Source: Methylomonas aurea (GTDB taxonomy: Bacteria > Pseudomonadota > Gammaproteobacteria > Methylococcales > Methylomonadaceae). From it: DNA of 64,000 bases. Positions 52,348 through 61,083 of this stretch are shown in pieces. The position numbers and the translations under genes were made by a program. The notes under the pieces were generated by a model. That model saw only the letters and a list, made by a program, of their open reading frames with translations, was not told where the DNA came from and ran no database searches. The stretch lies in contig NZ_JANIBM010000008.1 of the NCBI RefSeq assembly GCF_024505045.1, positions 124,001 through 188,000 on the forward strand. The letters are read 5' to 3'. Numbering within the stretch: position 1 is the stretch's first letter; each line of letters begins with the position of its first letter.

Positions 52348-52400
52348 GAGCATCTATCTTTCAAGAGGATCATGTCGACGGTAGGAAAGCGTTCGACATG
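52315..52400 (-). ncRNA. Candidate ~85-nt small RNA downstream of an FNR-type box
   Basis: A possible transcript from about 52400 to 52315 on the minus strand. The 5' end would form CATGTCGA (52400-52393) paired with TCGACATG (52378-52371) around a 14-nt loop containing CTTTCCTACC. Then comes a linker with ATCCTCTTG and the terminator hairpin. A -10-like TAAACT (52411-52406) and an FNR-type dyad centred about 41.5 bp upstream complete the picture. The pyrimidine-rich loop and linker could pair with Shine-Dalgarno sequences. Alternative: this is only the zur 3' UTR. Confidence 0.45.
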
Positions 52401-52430
52401 GCTCTAGTTTAGGACTTTAACGTTATTCAG

Positions 52431-52448
52431 CATTGACCTGGGTCAATG
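52431..52448 (-). promoter_or_regulatory. FNR/ANR-type palindrome over the zur stop codon
   Basis: CATTGACC-TG-GGTCAATG, a perfect 8-bp inverted repeat. The inner core TTGAC-N4-GTCAA has the spacing of FNR/ANR boxes (TTGAT-N4-ATCAA and variants with GTCAA). It includes the zur stop codon. If it activates transcription leftward the centre lies at about -41.5. Confidence 0.55.
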
Positions 52449-52964
52449 TTCGTCGTCTTTTTCCGACGCGGCAGTCGCAGCGGGTTTACAGGACTTGCAT
52501 AATCCGTGAATTTCGATGGTTTTACGTTGCGGGACGAAGCCGGCGCCGCTTAATTCCGTGCTTAGCGCGCTCAATACGTCCGGGGCGGCGCGTTCTTCGA
52601 CGGTATGGCAGGCGGTGCAGATCAGCAAGAGCTGGTCGTGCTGGGTGCCGGAGCAATGGCAGCCGACGAAAGCATTCAGGCTTTCCACCCGGTGAATCAG
52701 GCCTTGTTCCAGTAAAAAATCCAGTGCCCGGTACACGGTCGAGGGTTTGGCGGCATCGTTGACCGGACGGATTTGGTCGAGCAAATCGTAAGCTTTGACG
52801 GCCTTATGGCTGTTCCAGATCAACTCCAGGATTTTATGACGGATCGGCGTCAACTGCACGCCGCGTGACAAGCAAAGCTGTTCCGCTACACTTATCGCAT
52901 TTCGAATGCACTGGTTGTGGTCGTGTTCCGGGTGGCTGATACGTTCGGGTTCTGATTCGGTCAT
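52443..52964 (-). CDS. zur: Fur family zinc uptake regulator Zur
   Basis: 173 residues. The winged helix contains LTPIRHKILELIW, AYDLLDQIRP and KPSTVYRALDFLLEQGLIHR, which follows E. coli Zur more than Fur. Metal sites: CHCSGTQHD, CTACHTVEE and HGLCKSCKP (two CxxC pairs for structural zinc). It represses zinc-uptake genes when zinc is bound. N-terminal His-rich SHPEHDH and C-terminal DDEH tails add possible metal ligands. Single gene, ended by a strong terminator. Confidence 0.9.
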   Translation of the reverse strand: MTESEPERISHPEHDHNQCIRNAISVAEQLCLSRGVQLTPIRHKILELIWNSHKAVKAYDLLDQIRPVNDAAKPSTVYRALDFLLEQGLIHRVESLNAFVGCHCSGTQHDQLLLICTACHTVEERAAPDVLSALSTELSGAGFVPQRKTIEIHGLCKSCKPAATAASEKDDEH

Positions 52965-53163
52965 TTGCGGGAAGGGTGATAAGGTTCATTCATTTGGCTG
53001 TCCGGCTTGTTTATAGTGCCAGCATCAACAGGCCATTTCAATTCATATCGAAGTTGTCTGCTGCTATGATGGTGTGGTGGCCGTTTGGGCGCCATAGTAT
53101 GGTTGTTGGATACATGGCCGGTGAGGGGCGCGGCGTGGTGGCAAGTATTTTTTGAGGCAATTG

Positions 53164-54402
53164 ATGAGAAGGATTACGTTCCTGGTTTATGCGATGTTAT
53201 GGCTAATGTTGCTTGGCCTGAACCTATACCAGCAAGTAATGGATACCAAACAGTACGCGCAAAATATCGCCACCCGCCAGGCTGAAATGTTTTTCGATCA
53301 CATTTTGCTGGTCAGAAAATGGAATGCTTCGCACGGCGGCGTCTATGTGCCGATCGATGCCGCTACTCAGCCCAATCCGTATCTGAAAGTACCGAACCGG
53401 GATCTGGAGACCAAGGAGGGGGTCAAACTAACCTTGATTAACCCGGCATTCATGACCCGGCAGTTGGCGGAAATGAGCAAAAGCCAAAGCGGGATCAATT
53501 TTCATATCACCAGCACCGAGCCGCTGCGGCCGGAAAACAAACCCGATAATTGGGAGGCTCAGGCTTTGGCCGCGTTTCAGAACGGTCTGAAAAGCGTCAG
53601 CGGTTCGGGCCTGATCGACGGCAAGCCTTTTTACCGTTATATGGCGCCGCTGCTGGTCGAACCGGCATGCTTGAAGTGCCACGATCAGGATGGCTATAAG
53701 TTGGGCGACGTCAGGGGCGGCGTCAGCGTCAATATACCCGCCGCGACGCTGGACAGTTTCGTCGACGAACGGGTCGACCATCTGGTCATCACCCATAGCA
53801 TCGTTGCGCTAATCGGTGTGATCGTGTTGTTACTGTCTTATCTGGCGCAGGCCCGGCTCAGCAAGCGCCTGGATAAGGCGCAGAGCCGCTTGCAACTGGC
53901 CTATCTGGATTCGCTGACGTTGTTGCCGAACCGGCGCTATTACGACGCCTTCGTCAAACGCGAATGGAAGCGGGCCTTACGGCACCAGTACCCGTTGTCG
54001 ATGATCATGATCGACATCGATTTTTTTAAATCCTACAACGACAATCTGGGCCATTTGGAAGGCGACCAGTGTCTGCGGCAAGTGGCGAGAACCTTGAAGC
54101 GGTTTTTCCGCCGGCCCGGCGATTTGATCGCCCGCTACGGCGGCGAGGAATTCTGCGTGGTGGCGGCTTGCGATGCCGAACAAATATTAGTGTTGGCGGA
54201 GATATTGCGCAAGGCGGTCGAGAATATGCGCATGCCGCATCCGGATTCGAAGATTTCCGAGTTCGTCACGATCAGCCTCGGCGTGGCGACCATCATTCCC
54301 GGCCACGATCAAGCTTTCGACGGTTTGTTGTATCGTGCCGACCAAGCCCTGTACGACGCCAAGGCCTCGGGCAGGAACCGGGTCGGACGTTATCGGGAAT
54401 AA
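53164..54402 (+). CDS. Diguanylate cyclase with periplasmic c-type haem (Tll0287/DUF3365-like) sensor
   Basis: 412 residues from the ATG at 53164, six bases after GAGG; the TTG at 53152 would put that Shine-Dalgarno inside the gene. TM1 is at residues 3-20. The periplasmic domain contains EPACLKCHDQDGYKLGDVRG, with a CxxCH haem-c motif near residue 169. TM2 is near 205-225. The GGDEF domain has DSLTLLPNRRYY, IDIDFFKSYND and RYGGEEF, with an RPGD inhibitory site just before it. It should make c-di-GMP in response to redox, gas or ligand at the haem. Confidence 0.9.
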   Translation: MRRITFLVYAMLWLMLLGLNLYQQVMDTKQYAQNIATRQAEMFFDHILLVRKWNASHGGVYVPIDAATQPNPYLKVPNRDLETKEGVKLTLINPAFMTRQLAEMSKSQSGINFHITSTEPLRPENKPDNWEAQALAAFQNGLKSVSGSGLIDGKPFYRYMAPLLVEPACLKCHDQDGYKLGDVRGGVSVNIPAATLDSFVDERVDHLVITHSIVALIGVIVLLLSYLAQARLSKRLDKAQSRLQLAYLDSLTLLPNRRYYDAFVKREWKRALRHQYPLSMIMIDIDFFKSYNDNLGHLEGDQCLRQVARTLKRFFRRPGDLIARYGGEEFCVVAACDAEQILVLAEILRKAVENMRMPHPDSKISEFVTISLGVATIIPGHDQAFDGLLYRADQALYDAKASGRNRVGRYRE

Positions 54403-54439
54403 GCAGCCGGCACCAGGTTGGGGCGCCGGCCGTTTTAGC

Positions 54440-57181
54440 TTATAACGGTTTAGTCTCCAGCAGTTTGGCGTGGGCGGCCGCCAGTCGGGCGACCGGAATC
54501 CGCGGCGCCGAGCAGGAGACGTAGTTCAAACCCAAATTGTGGACGAAACGGATCGAACGCGGATGGCCGCCGTGCTCGCCGCAAATGCCGATCTTCAATT
54601 CGGGGCGTTGTTGCCGGCCCAATTCCACCGCCATTTTCATCAGTTTGCCCAAGCCTTCGATATCCAGCGTTTCGAACGGGTTGTCTTCCAGTAATCCGGA
54701 CTCCTCGTACAGCGGCAGGAATTTGTTTTCGGCGTCTTCCCGCGAGAAGGAGAAGGTGGCCTGGGTCAAATCGTTGGTGCCGAACGAGAAGAAACTGGCC
54801 GTCGCCGCCAAACGGTCGGCACGGGTGCAGGCCCTGACGGTTTCGATCATCGTGCCGAATTTGAAATTCAGTTTGATTTTGTATTGGCTTTCGACCTCGT
54901 TCTGGATTTCGTCGACATAGCCTTTCACCTGTTTCAACTCTTGCACGGTAATGACTTGCGGCACCATGATTTCCGGCTCGACCGGGATGCGTTGCTTGAT
55001 GCAACGCGCCGCCGCTTCCAGAATGGAGCGAATCTGCATCTTGTAGATTTCCGGGTAACTCATGCCCAGGCGGACGCCGCGGTGGCCCAACATCGGATTG
55101 ACTTCGTACAGCTCCAGTACCTTGTCCAGCATCATCTGCTTCTTGGCAATCGCTTCCAGAATCACGTCTTCGTTCAACCTGTTGAACGGCGCCGGCAAAT
55201 CGCCGGCATTGGCCAAGGTGTCCAGCGTCACCCGTTGGCCTTTAACGATGGTCAGGTAATGTTTCAGCGCGTCCAGTTCGTCGGTGAGCTGGTGTTCGTT
55301 GGGCAGGAACTCGTGCATCGGCGGGTCCAGCAAACGGACGGTGACCGGATGCGGCGACATCGCTTCGAACAATTGCTCGAAGTCGTCGCGCTGGATCGGG
55401 AATAGTTTGGCCAGCGCTGCTTCCCGCTCTTCGGTATTGTGGGCCAGAATCATGTCGACCACTAGCGGCAGGCGGTCGGCAGCGTTGAACATACGTTCGG
55501 TACGGCACAGACCGATGCCTTTGGCGCCGTAGCTGACCGCAAGACGCGCTGTTTCCGGCGTGTCGACGTTGGCGTGTACCCGCAGGCGCGCCACTTCGTC
55601 GGCCCAACCCAGCAGCGTTTTCAAATCCTCCGAGAAACGGGGCGCGATGGTCGGGATCCGGCCCAGGTAAATGTTGCCGTTACTGCCGTCGATCGTGATC
55701 AGATCGCCTTCTTTAATGTGGATATCGCCGACGATAGCCAGCCGCGCCCGCACATCGACCTTGATGTCTTCGGCGCCGGCGACGCAAGCCTTGCCCATGC
55801 CCCGCGCCACCACCGCGGCGTGCGAAGTCTTGCCGCCACGACTGGTCAACACACCCTGAGCGGCGAAGAATCCGTGAATGTCCTCCGGTTTGGTTTCCTC
55901 CCGCAACAGAATCAAGTCCTGGCCGGTTTTACCCAGGCGCACCGCGGTATCGGCGTCGAACACGCAATGGCCGCAGGCTGCGCCAGGGGAGGCGGGGAGA
56001 CCGGTGGCGATGGGTTTGTTGTCGTGATCCGGCGCCAATTGCGGATGCAGCAATTGCTCCAATAACTCAGGGTTGATCCTTAGAAGTGCCTGCTCCTTGC
56101 TGATCAGGCCTTCCGCGACCATGTCGATCGAGGTTTTGACCATCGCTGCCGCGTTCATTTTGCCGTTGCGGGTTTGCAGGCAGTACAACACGCCGCGTTC
56201 GATGGTGTACTCGTAGTCCTGGACTTCGTGGTAATGCGCTTCCAGTTTGTTGCGCAATTCCACCAGTTGCCGGTATTGCTCCGGCATTTCCTTGGCCATT
56301 TCTTGCACCGGCTTCGGCGTGCGGATGCCGGCCACCACGTCTTCGCCCTGGGCGTTGACCAAGTATTCGCCGTACATCTCGTTCTCGCCGGTGCCGGGGT
56401 TACGGGTGAAGCCGACGCCGGTGGCGCAATCGTCGCCCATGTTGCCGAACACCATCGTCACTATATTGACTGCCGTGCCATTGGCGATGTCCGGCGTGAT
56501 GTGGAATTCTCTGCGGTAGTCGACCGCGCGCTTGCCCATCCAGGAGTTGAATACGGCGCAGATCGCAATCTCCAACTGCTGGTAGACGTCTTCCGGAAAC
56601 GGCCGGCCGGTTTCTTCATGCACGACCATCAAGAACAATTCGCTGATCTCTTGTAACTGGTCTGCACTGAGTGCGACGTCGGCCTTGATGCCGGCGGCGC
56701 GTTTGACGTTGTTGAAATGCGTGTCGAATTTCTCGTCTTCAATCCCGAGCGCGACCTTGCCGAACAGTTGAATGAAGCGGCGGTAAGCGTCGTAAGCGAA
56801 ACGCGGGTCGGAGGTTTCCTCGATCAAGCCGGCTAGGGTTTGTTTGTTCAACCCCAGATTCAGGATGGTGTCCATCATGCCTGGCATCGAAATCGCCGAA
56901 CCGGAACGCACCGAAACCAGCAGCGGGTCGCTGGCGCCGCCGAAATGTTTGCCGGTCACCCGCTCGATGTCGGCAATCTGGGCTCGCACTTCGTCCATCA
57001 AACCGTCCGGCAAGCGTTTTTGCTCCAAATAGCTAAGACAGGTCTGGGTGCTGATGACAAAACCCGGCGGCACGTTGAAGCCCATTTGGGTCATCTCGCA
57101 CAGATTGGCGCCTTTACCGCCCAGTAAGGCTTTATTTTTACCGTCGCCGGTGGTGAATGAGTAGCTGAATTGTGCAGTCAT
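54440..57181 (-). CDS. ppdK: Pyruvate, phosphate dikinase
   Basis: 913 residues from the ATG at 57181 (MTAQFSYSFTTGDGKNKALL); the frame extends to 57230 but without family sequence. ATP-grasp N-domain (GGKGANLCEMTQMGFNVPPG), swivelling domain with the phospho-His in LTSRGGKTSHAAVVARGMGK, and the PEP/pyruvate barrel ending SFGTNDLTQATFSFSRED and GICGEHGGHP. It interconverts pyruvate and PEP with ATP and phosphate. In PPi-using methanotrophs it works with PPi-dependent glycolysis (inference). Confidence 0.95.
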   Translation of the reverse strand: MTAQFSYSFTTGDGKNKALLGGKGANLCEMTQMGFNVPPGFVISTQTCLSYLEQKRLPDGLMDEVRAQIADIERVTGKHFGGASDPLLVSVRSGSAISMPGMMDTILNLGLNKQTLAGLIEETSDPRFAYDAYRRFIQLFGKVALGIEDEKFDTHFNNVKRAAGIKADVALSADQLQEISELFLMVVHEETGRPFPEDVYQQLEIAICAVFNSWMGKRAVDYRREFHITPDIANGTAVNIVTMVFGNMGDDCATGVGFTRNPGTGENEMYGEYLVNAQGEDVVAGIRTPKPVQEMAKEMPEQYRQLVELRNKLEAHYHEVQDYEYTIERGVLYCLQTRNGKMNAAAMVKTSIDMVAEGLISKEQALLRINPELLEQLLHPQLAPDHDNKPIATGLPASPGAACGHCVFDADTAVRLGKTGQDLILLREETKPEDIHGFFAAQGVLTSRGGKTSHAAVVARGMGKACVAGAEDIKVDVRARLAIVGDIHIKEGDLITIDGSNGNIYLGRIPTIAPRFSEDLKTLLGWADEVARLRVHANVDTPETARLAVSYGAKGIGLCRTERMFNAADRLPLVVDMILAHNTEEREAALAKLFPIQRDDFEQLFEAMSPHPVTVRLLDPPMHEFLPNEHQLTDELDALKHYLTIVKGQRVTLDTLANAGDLPAPFNRLNEDVILEAIAKKQMMLDKVLELYEVNPMLGHRGVRLGMSYPEIYKMQIRSILEAAARCIKQRIPVEPEIMVPQVITVQELKQVKGYVDEIQNEVESQYKIKLNFKFGTMIETVRACTRADRLAATASFFSFGTNDLTQATFSFSREDAENKFLPLYEESGLLEDNPFETLDIEGLGKLMKMAVELGRQQRPELKIGICGEHGGHPRSIRFVHNLGLNYVSCSAPRIPVARLAAAHAKLLETKPL

Positions 57182-57325
57182 TATCGCTCTTGTCGAAGTG
57201 GTGGAGGTCCATGGCTTGCAAGCCGGCACCGAGTTGCGCGGAGCAACGCCGCGGCCTGCAGGGGAATGCGGTTAAAATACCCTGACTTTTTACCGATTTT
57301 TTCAAGCTATGACAAGCAGAGCGGA

Positions 57326-58507
57326 ATGGATAGTTCGAACGTAATCATCATCGGAGCCGGTGCCTCCGGCTTGATGTGCGCCATAGAGGCCGGCAAACGC
57401 GGGCGTAAAGTGCGGGTGCTGGATCACGCCAACCGGCCCGGCAAAAAGATTTTGATGTCGGGCGGCGGTCGCTGCAATTTCACCAACTACAGCATCGAAG
57501 CCGAAAATTACATCTCGCATAACCCACATTTTTGCAAATCGGCGTTGAGCCGCTTTACGCAATGGGATTTCATCGATTTTGTACAGCGGCACCGGATCCC
57601 TTACCACGAGCGTTTGCACGGCCAATTGTTTTGCGACGACAGCGCCAAGGATATTCTGAACGCATTACTGGCCGAATGTCGCCAATACGGCGTGCTAATT
57701 GAATTGAACTGCCGGATCGACAAACTGCAAGCGGCCGCAAGCGGCGGCTTTGTCTTGCAAACCAGCCTCGGGGAACGCCGGGCGGAGAGTGTCGTGGTCG
57801 CCAGCGGCGGATTATCGATTCCGAAGATGGGGGCCACGCCGTTCGGCTACCGCGTCGCCGAGCAATTCGGCATCAAAGTCTGGCCGACTCGGGCCGGCCT
57901 GGTGCCGTTGACCTGGCAGGACGACGACAGCCAGCGTTTTGCGCCGCTATCCGGAATTGCCGTCCAGTGCCGAGTCGATTACGGCGGGCGCAGTTTCCGG
58001 GAAAACCTGTTGTTAACCCATAGAGGCTTGAGCGGTCCGGCAATTTTGCAGATCTCGTCGTATTGGCGGCCGGGGACCGAGCTATCGATCGATTTACTGC
58101 CGGACCATGATCTCGGCGAGCGTCTGCGAGCCGAACGCAGCGCCGGTGGCAAGGTCAAGTTATTGAATTTACTAGGAGAATATCTGCCAAAACGCTTGCT
58201 GCAAGCCTTGCTTGACCAGAATTTGCTGGCGGCTGTGGCGGCAAACTGTTCGGACAAACAAATCGCCGTGGTCGCCGAACGCTTGCATGGCTGGCGCGTC
58301 AAACCGAACGGCAGCGAAGGTTACCGCACCGCCGAAGTAACCGTCGGCGGCGTCGATTGCGATAGCGTGTCGTCGAAGACCATGCAATGCCTGCAGGTAC
58401 CGGATTTGTATTTTGTCGGTGAAGTGCTGGACGTGACCGGTTGGCTGGGCGGTTACAATTTTCAATGGGCCTGGTCCTCGGGCTGGTGTGCCGGCCAGTA
58501 CGTTTGA
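57326..58507 (+). CDS. HI0933/BaiN-family NAD(P)/FAD-dependent oxidoreductase
   Basis: 393 residues from the ATG at 57326. IIIGAGASGLMCAIEAGKRG is the FAD Rossmann loop, and KKILMSGGGRCNFTN is the hallmark of the family, followed by SVVVASGGLSIPKMGATPFG, LLTHRGLSGPAIL and VGEVLDVTGWLGGYNFQWAW. The family includes BaiN-type flavoproteins of unknown natural substrate in proteobacteria. Divergent from ppdK, with 144 bp between the starts. Confidence 0.9.
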   Translation: MDSSNVIIIGAGASGLMCAIEAGKRGRKVRVLDHANRPGKKILMSGGGRCNFTNYSIEAENYISHNPHFCKSALSRFTQWDFIDFVQRHRIPYHERLHGQLFCDDSAKDILNALLAECRQYGVLIELNCRIDKLQAAASGGFVLQTSLGERRAESVVVASGGLSIPKMGATPFGYRVAEQFGIKVWPTRAGLVPLTWQDDDSQRFAPLSGIAVQCRVDYGGRSFRENLLLTHRGLSGPAILQISSYWRPGTELSIDLLPDHDLGERLRAERSAGGKVKLLNLLGEYLPKRLLQALLDQNLLAAVAANCSDKQIAVVAERLHGWRVKPNGSEGYRTAEVTVGGVDCDSVSSKTMQCLQVPDLYFVGEVLDVTGWLGGYNFQWAWSSGWCAGQYV

Positions 58508-58645
58508 CGATTGTCGTGGTTATTGCGCTCCGATTTGGTTAGCTTTGCAATTTTCGACTTTGTCCGCCAAATCCACGCACTTGCCGCCGATCTGTTTCCG
58601 CAACACGCCGGTTGCTCTCAGCTGACCCTTGCGGATGTGTTACTT

Positions 58646-58686
58646 GAATACTCCACAAATTCCGGTAAAACTGGGTTAGAGTATTC
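58646..58686 (+). repeat. Inverted repeat upstream of the ftsH-like gene
   Basis: GAATACTC (58646-58653) and GAGTATTC (58679-58686), perfect 8-bp arms 25 bp apart, 33-73 bp before the ftsH ATG. An overlapping CTTGAA (58643-58648) resembles a sigma-32 -35 element, but no good CCCCAT-like -10 follows. It may be an operator or a leader stem. Confidence 0.4.
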
Positions 58687-58718
58687 GGAGAACAAACATT
58701 ATAACGAGGGCGAACGTC

Positions 58719-60647
58719 ATGATAGATAAGCAAAAAATCGGCGAGATTTACCGGCTTGCGGTCGAATGGCTAAACGCTGCCTGGGTTTGGCTGCAGGCGC
58801 GTTGGCGCGCTTTCAATGCCAAGAACGCAGATAACGCCGGCCAATCCGGTAACGAGGCGCCGCCGCAATCGCGGTTCTGGCTGTATCTGCTTCTGGGTAT
58901 TTTTTTGTTGTCGATTTTTGCCGGCGGCGAACGCATCCAGGGTAAAGAGATTCCCTACAGCCAGTTCATCAGCCTGGTCAACGAAGACAAAGTGGAAAAT
59001 GCCGTCGTTACGCAACGTTTCATCAACGGCACGTTGAAGCAGGAAGACAAGAAAATCGGCAAGCAATTTTTCACGATACCGCTGTGGGACGAGTCGTTGG
59101 TAAAAAACCTGCAGGCGCATAAGGTCGAGTATGTGGTCAGGAGCGGCGATAACTGGGCCAGCAGTTTGCTGTTCAATTGGATCATTCCGATCGCGATTTT
59201 TGCCGGCATCTGGATGTGGCTGTTACCGAAAATGGCTGGCGGAGGCGGCCGCGGTTTTTTGAATCTGGGCAACAAAATGCGCATTCAGCAGGAGACTTCA
59301 AAGACCACGTTCGACGACGTGGCCGGTGCCGACAGTGCCAAACAGGAACTGAAGGAAACCATCGAATTTTTAAAAGCGCCGGAAAAACTGCAAAAGCTGG
59401 GTGGGCGGATGCCGAAGGGCGTGCTGCTGGTGGGTTCGCCGGGTACCGGGAAAACCTTGCTGGCGCGGGCCGTTTCCGGCGAGGCCGGTGTGCCGTTCTT
59501 CAATATCAGCGCTTCCGAGTTCATTGAGCTGTTTGTCGGGGTCGGTGCCGCGCGAGTGCGGGATTTGTTCGAACAAGCTCGGCAAAAAGCTCCTTGCATC
59601 ATATTCATCGACGAATTGGATGCGATCGGCCGCTCTCGCGGCGGCCCGGTAGTGATGGGCGGCAACGACGAACGCGAACAGACTTTGAATCAATTATTGA
59701 CCGAAATGGACGGTTTCGACGCCACTTCCGGCGTTGTGGTGATGGCAGCGACCAACCGGCCGGAGATTCTCGACAAGGCCTTGTTGCGCGCCGGCCGCTT
59801 CGACCGGCAAATCGTGGTCGATAAGCCCGACCAACTGGATCGGGTGGCAATCCTGAAATTGCACACTCAAGGCATGCAACTGGACAAAGACGTCGATCTG
59901 GCCATCGTTGCCAAGCGCACGCCGGGCTTTGTCGGCGCCGATTTATCCAATATCGCCAACGAGGCGGCGATCCTGGCTGCTCGCGCCGGCCGCGACACCG
60001 TAAACATGGCCGATTTCGAAGCTGCCATCGATCGGGTCATGGCCGGGCCGGAAAAGAAAAACCGGGTACTCGGCCCGGAGGAAAAACGGCGGGTAGCTTA
60101 CCACGAAGCCGGACATGCCCTGGTTGCCGAAAACGTGCCGACCGGCCAGCCGGTGCACAAAATATCGATCATTCCGCGCGGCGTATCGGCGCTGGGATTT
60201 ACTTTGCAACTGCCGGTCGAAGAAAAATACCTGTCCACCGAAGCGGAACTGAAAGACCAGCTCGCCATACTGCTGGCAGGGCGGGTCGCCGAGCAACTGG
60301 CGTTGCAGAGCGTTTCCACCGGCGCCCAAAACGACCTGGAAAAAGCCAGCGAAATTGCCCGTAACATGGTGTGTTACTTGGGCATGAGTAAAAAACTGGG
60401 GCCGTTGATTTACGGCCAACGCCAACAACTGCAATTTCTGGCCGGCGATGTATCCAAACAACGTAACTACAGCGAAGAAACCGCGCGCGTGGTCGATGCC
60501 GAAATTCGCGCCCTGATTGAGGATGCAGAGCGTCGGGCGCAGCAGATTCTGACCGGCAAACGCGGCCATTTGGATAAACTCGCCGAATTGTTGCAAGACA
60601 AGGAAGTGATCCAGCGCGAGGAAATGCTGGAACTAATCGGCGGTTGA
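58719..60647 (+). CDS. ftsH: ATP-dependent zinc metalloprotease FtsH (paralogue)
   Basis: 642 residues. An unusual ~52-residue N-terminal extension with a Trp/Ala-rich amphipathic helix ([18 protein letters not shown]) precedes TM1 (about 54-70). TM2 is near 148-168. AAA domain with Walker A GSPGTGKT (about 238-245), [11 protein letters not shown], and the second region of homology [20 protein letters not shown]. The protease zinc motif HEAGH is near 461. It degrades membrane and soluble proteins. The usual ftsH neighbours (rlmE, folP, glmM) are absent, so I take it as a second copy. Confidence 0.9.
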   Translation: MIDKQKIGEIYRLAVEWLNAAWVWLQARWRAFNAKNADNAGQSGNEAPPQSRFWLYLLLGIFLLSIFAGGERIQGKEIPYSQFISLVNEDKVENAVVTQRFINGTLKQEDKKIGKQFFTIPLWDESLVKNLQAHKVEYVVRSGDNWASSLLFNWIIPIAIFAGIWMWLLPKMAGGGGRGFLNLGNKMRIQQETSKTTFDDVAGADSAKQELKETIEFLKAPEKLQKLGGRMPKGVLLVGSPGTGKTLLARAVSGEAGVPFFNISASEFIELFVGVGAARVRDLFEQARQKAPCIIFIDELDAIGRSRGGPVVMGGNDEREQTLNQLLTEMDGFDATSGVVVMAATNRPEILDKALLRAGRFDRQIVVDKPDQLDRVAILKLHTQGMQLDKDVDLAIVAKRTPGFVGADLSNIANEAAILAARAGRDTVNMADFEAAIDRVMAGPEKKNRVLGPEEKRRVAYHEAGHALVAENVPTGQPVHKISIIPRGVSALGFTLQLPVEEKYLSTEAELKDQLAILLAGRVAEQLALQSVSTGAQNDLEKASEIARNMVCYLGMSKKLGPLIYGQRQQLQFLAGDVSKQRNYSEETARVVDAEIRALIEDAERRAQQILTGKRGHLDKLAELLQDKEVIQREEMLELIGG

Positions 60648-60657
60648 CGCCGAGGCT

Positions 60658-60683
60658 GCCGCTTCGGGTTGGGCCGAAGCGGC
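60658..60683 (+). terminator. Perfect 10-bp hairpin after ftsH
   Basis: GCCGCTTCGG-GTTGGG-CCGAAGCGGC begins 11 bp after the ftsH stop. No T-run follows, so it may stabilise the 3' end or act with Rho rather than terminate by itself. Confidence 0.5.
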
Positions 60684-60771
60684 GGTGCGGTGCGGCCGAT
60701 GTTTCGGTGTCGCCATATCATACAAACCGGGACTCCGCCGCGGCTGCCGACTTGGAGTTTCCGATCAATGC

Positions 60772-60806
60772 TTCGACATTAAGATTATTAATGTTATTTT
60801 GTCGAA
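60772..60806 (+). repeat. Nested dyad in the ftsH-downstream interval
   Basis: TTCGACA (60772-60778) and TGTCGAA (60800-60806) enclose CATTAA-GATTA-TTAATG (60777-60793), itself a perfect dyad. Two interlocked inverted repeats in AT-rich DNA may be an operator or the remnant of a small mobile repeat. Confidence 0.35.
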
Positions 60807-60923
60807 ATATTTTACAAGCTATTGTTAGGCAATTGATTTGTTTTCATCGCCCGTGGCTTTATACAGGCGGGATGGCGCCGTTTTCCGTCGCTGACATAGT
60901 TCCGTAGCTCTAGTCGGAAATTT

Positions 60924-60969
60924 TTACACATTTCTGTAATAGATGTTTTTCGATGTGAGATCTATCACA
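60924..60969 (+). promoter_or_regulatory. Two CRP/FNR-family dyads 30 bp apart
   Basis: TTACA-N6-TGTAA (60924-60939, centre 60931.5) and TGTGA-N6-TCACA (60954-60969, centre 60961.5). The second is a perfect CRP core with an AT flank; the first has the same 5-6-5 geometry. The centres are exactly 30 bp, about three helical turns, apart. They lie 115 and 145 bp upstream of the small zinc-ribbon gene. Confidence 0.6.
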
Positions 60970-60987
60970 TAAAGTAGCTATTTTCTA

Positions 60988-61015
60988 TTGATTATTCAAA
61001 AAGTGCACATATTTT
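60988..61015 (+). promoter_or_regulatory. Possible promoter of the small zinc-ribbon gene
   Basis: TTGATT (60988-60993), a 16-bp spacer and TATTTT (61010-61015). The start would be near 61022, placing the nearer CRP-type dyad at about -60.5, close to the standard class I activation position. Confidence 0.4.
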
Positions 61016-61083
61016 GCTTAGTGTTCGGTGTGTAGGGAAAGTCTTATAAGAATTGTGAATTGAGCGATAGCGAGGCAAAGATT

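Noticed and set aside
49530-52442. TPP riboswitch for thiD-thiE
   Set aside because: thiD starts inside the ligA stop, leaving no leader, and no THI-box-like sequence is visible before ligA.
58511-58729. 72-codon frame between the BaiN-like gene and ftsH
   Set aside because: Runs into the ftsH start, no Shine-Dalgarno or family match; the inverted repeat at 58646-58686 explains the region better.
60644-60907. 87-codon frame after ftsH
   Set aside because: Low-quality composition and it overlaps the perfect hairpin and dyads.
60988-60999. TTGATTATTCAA as an FNR box
   Set aside because: The half-sites TTGA/TCAA are separated by 4 bp, whereas FNR needs TTGAT-N4-ATCAA; the bases fit a -35 element better.
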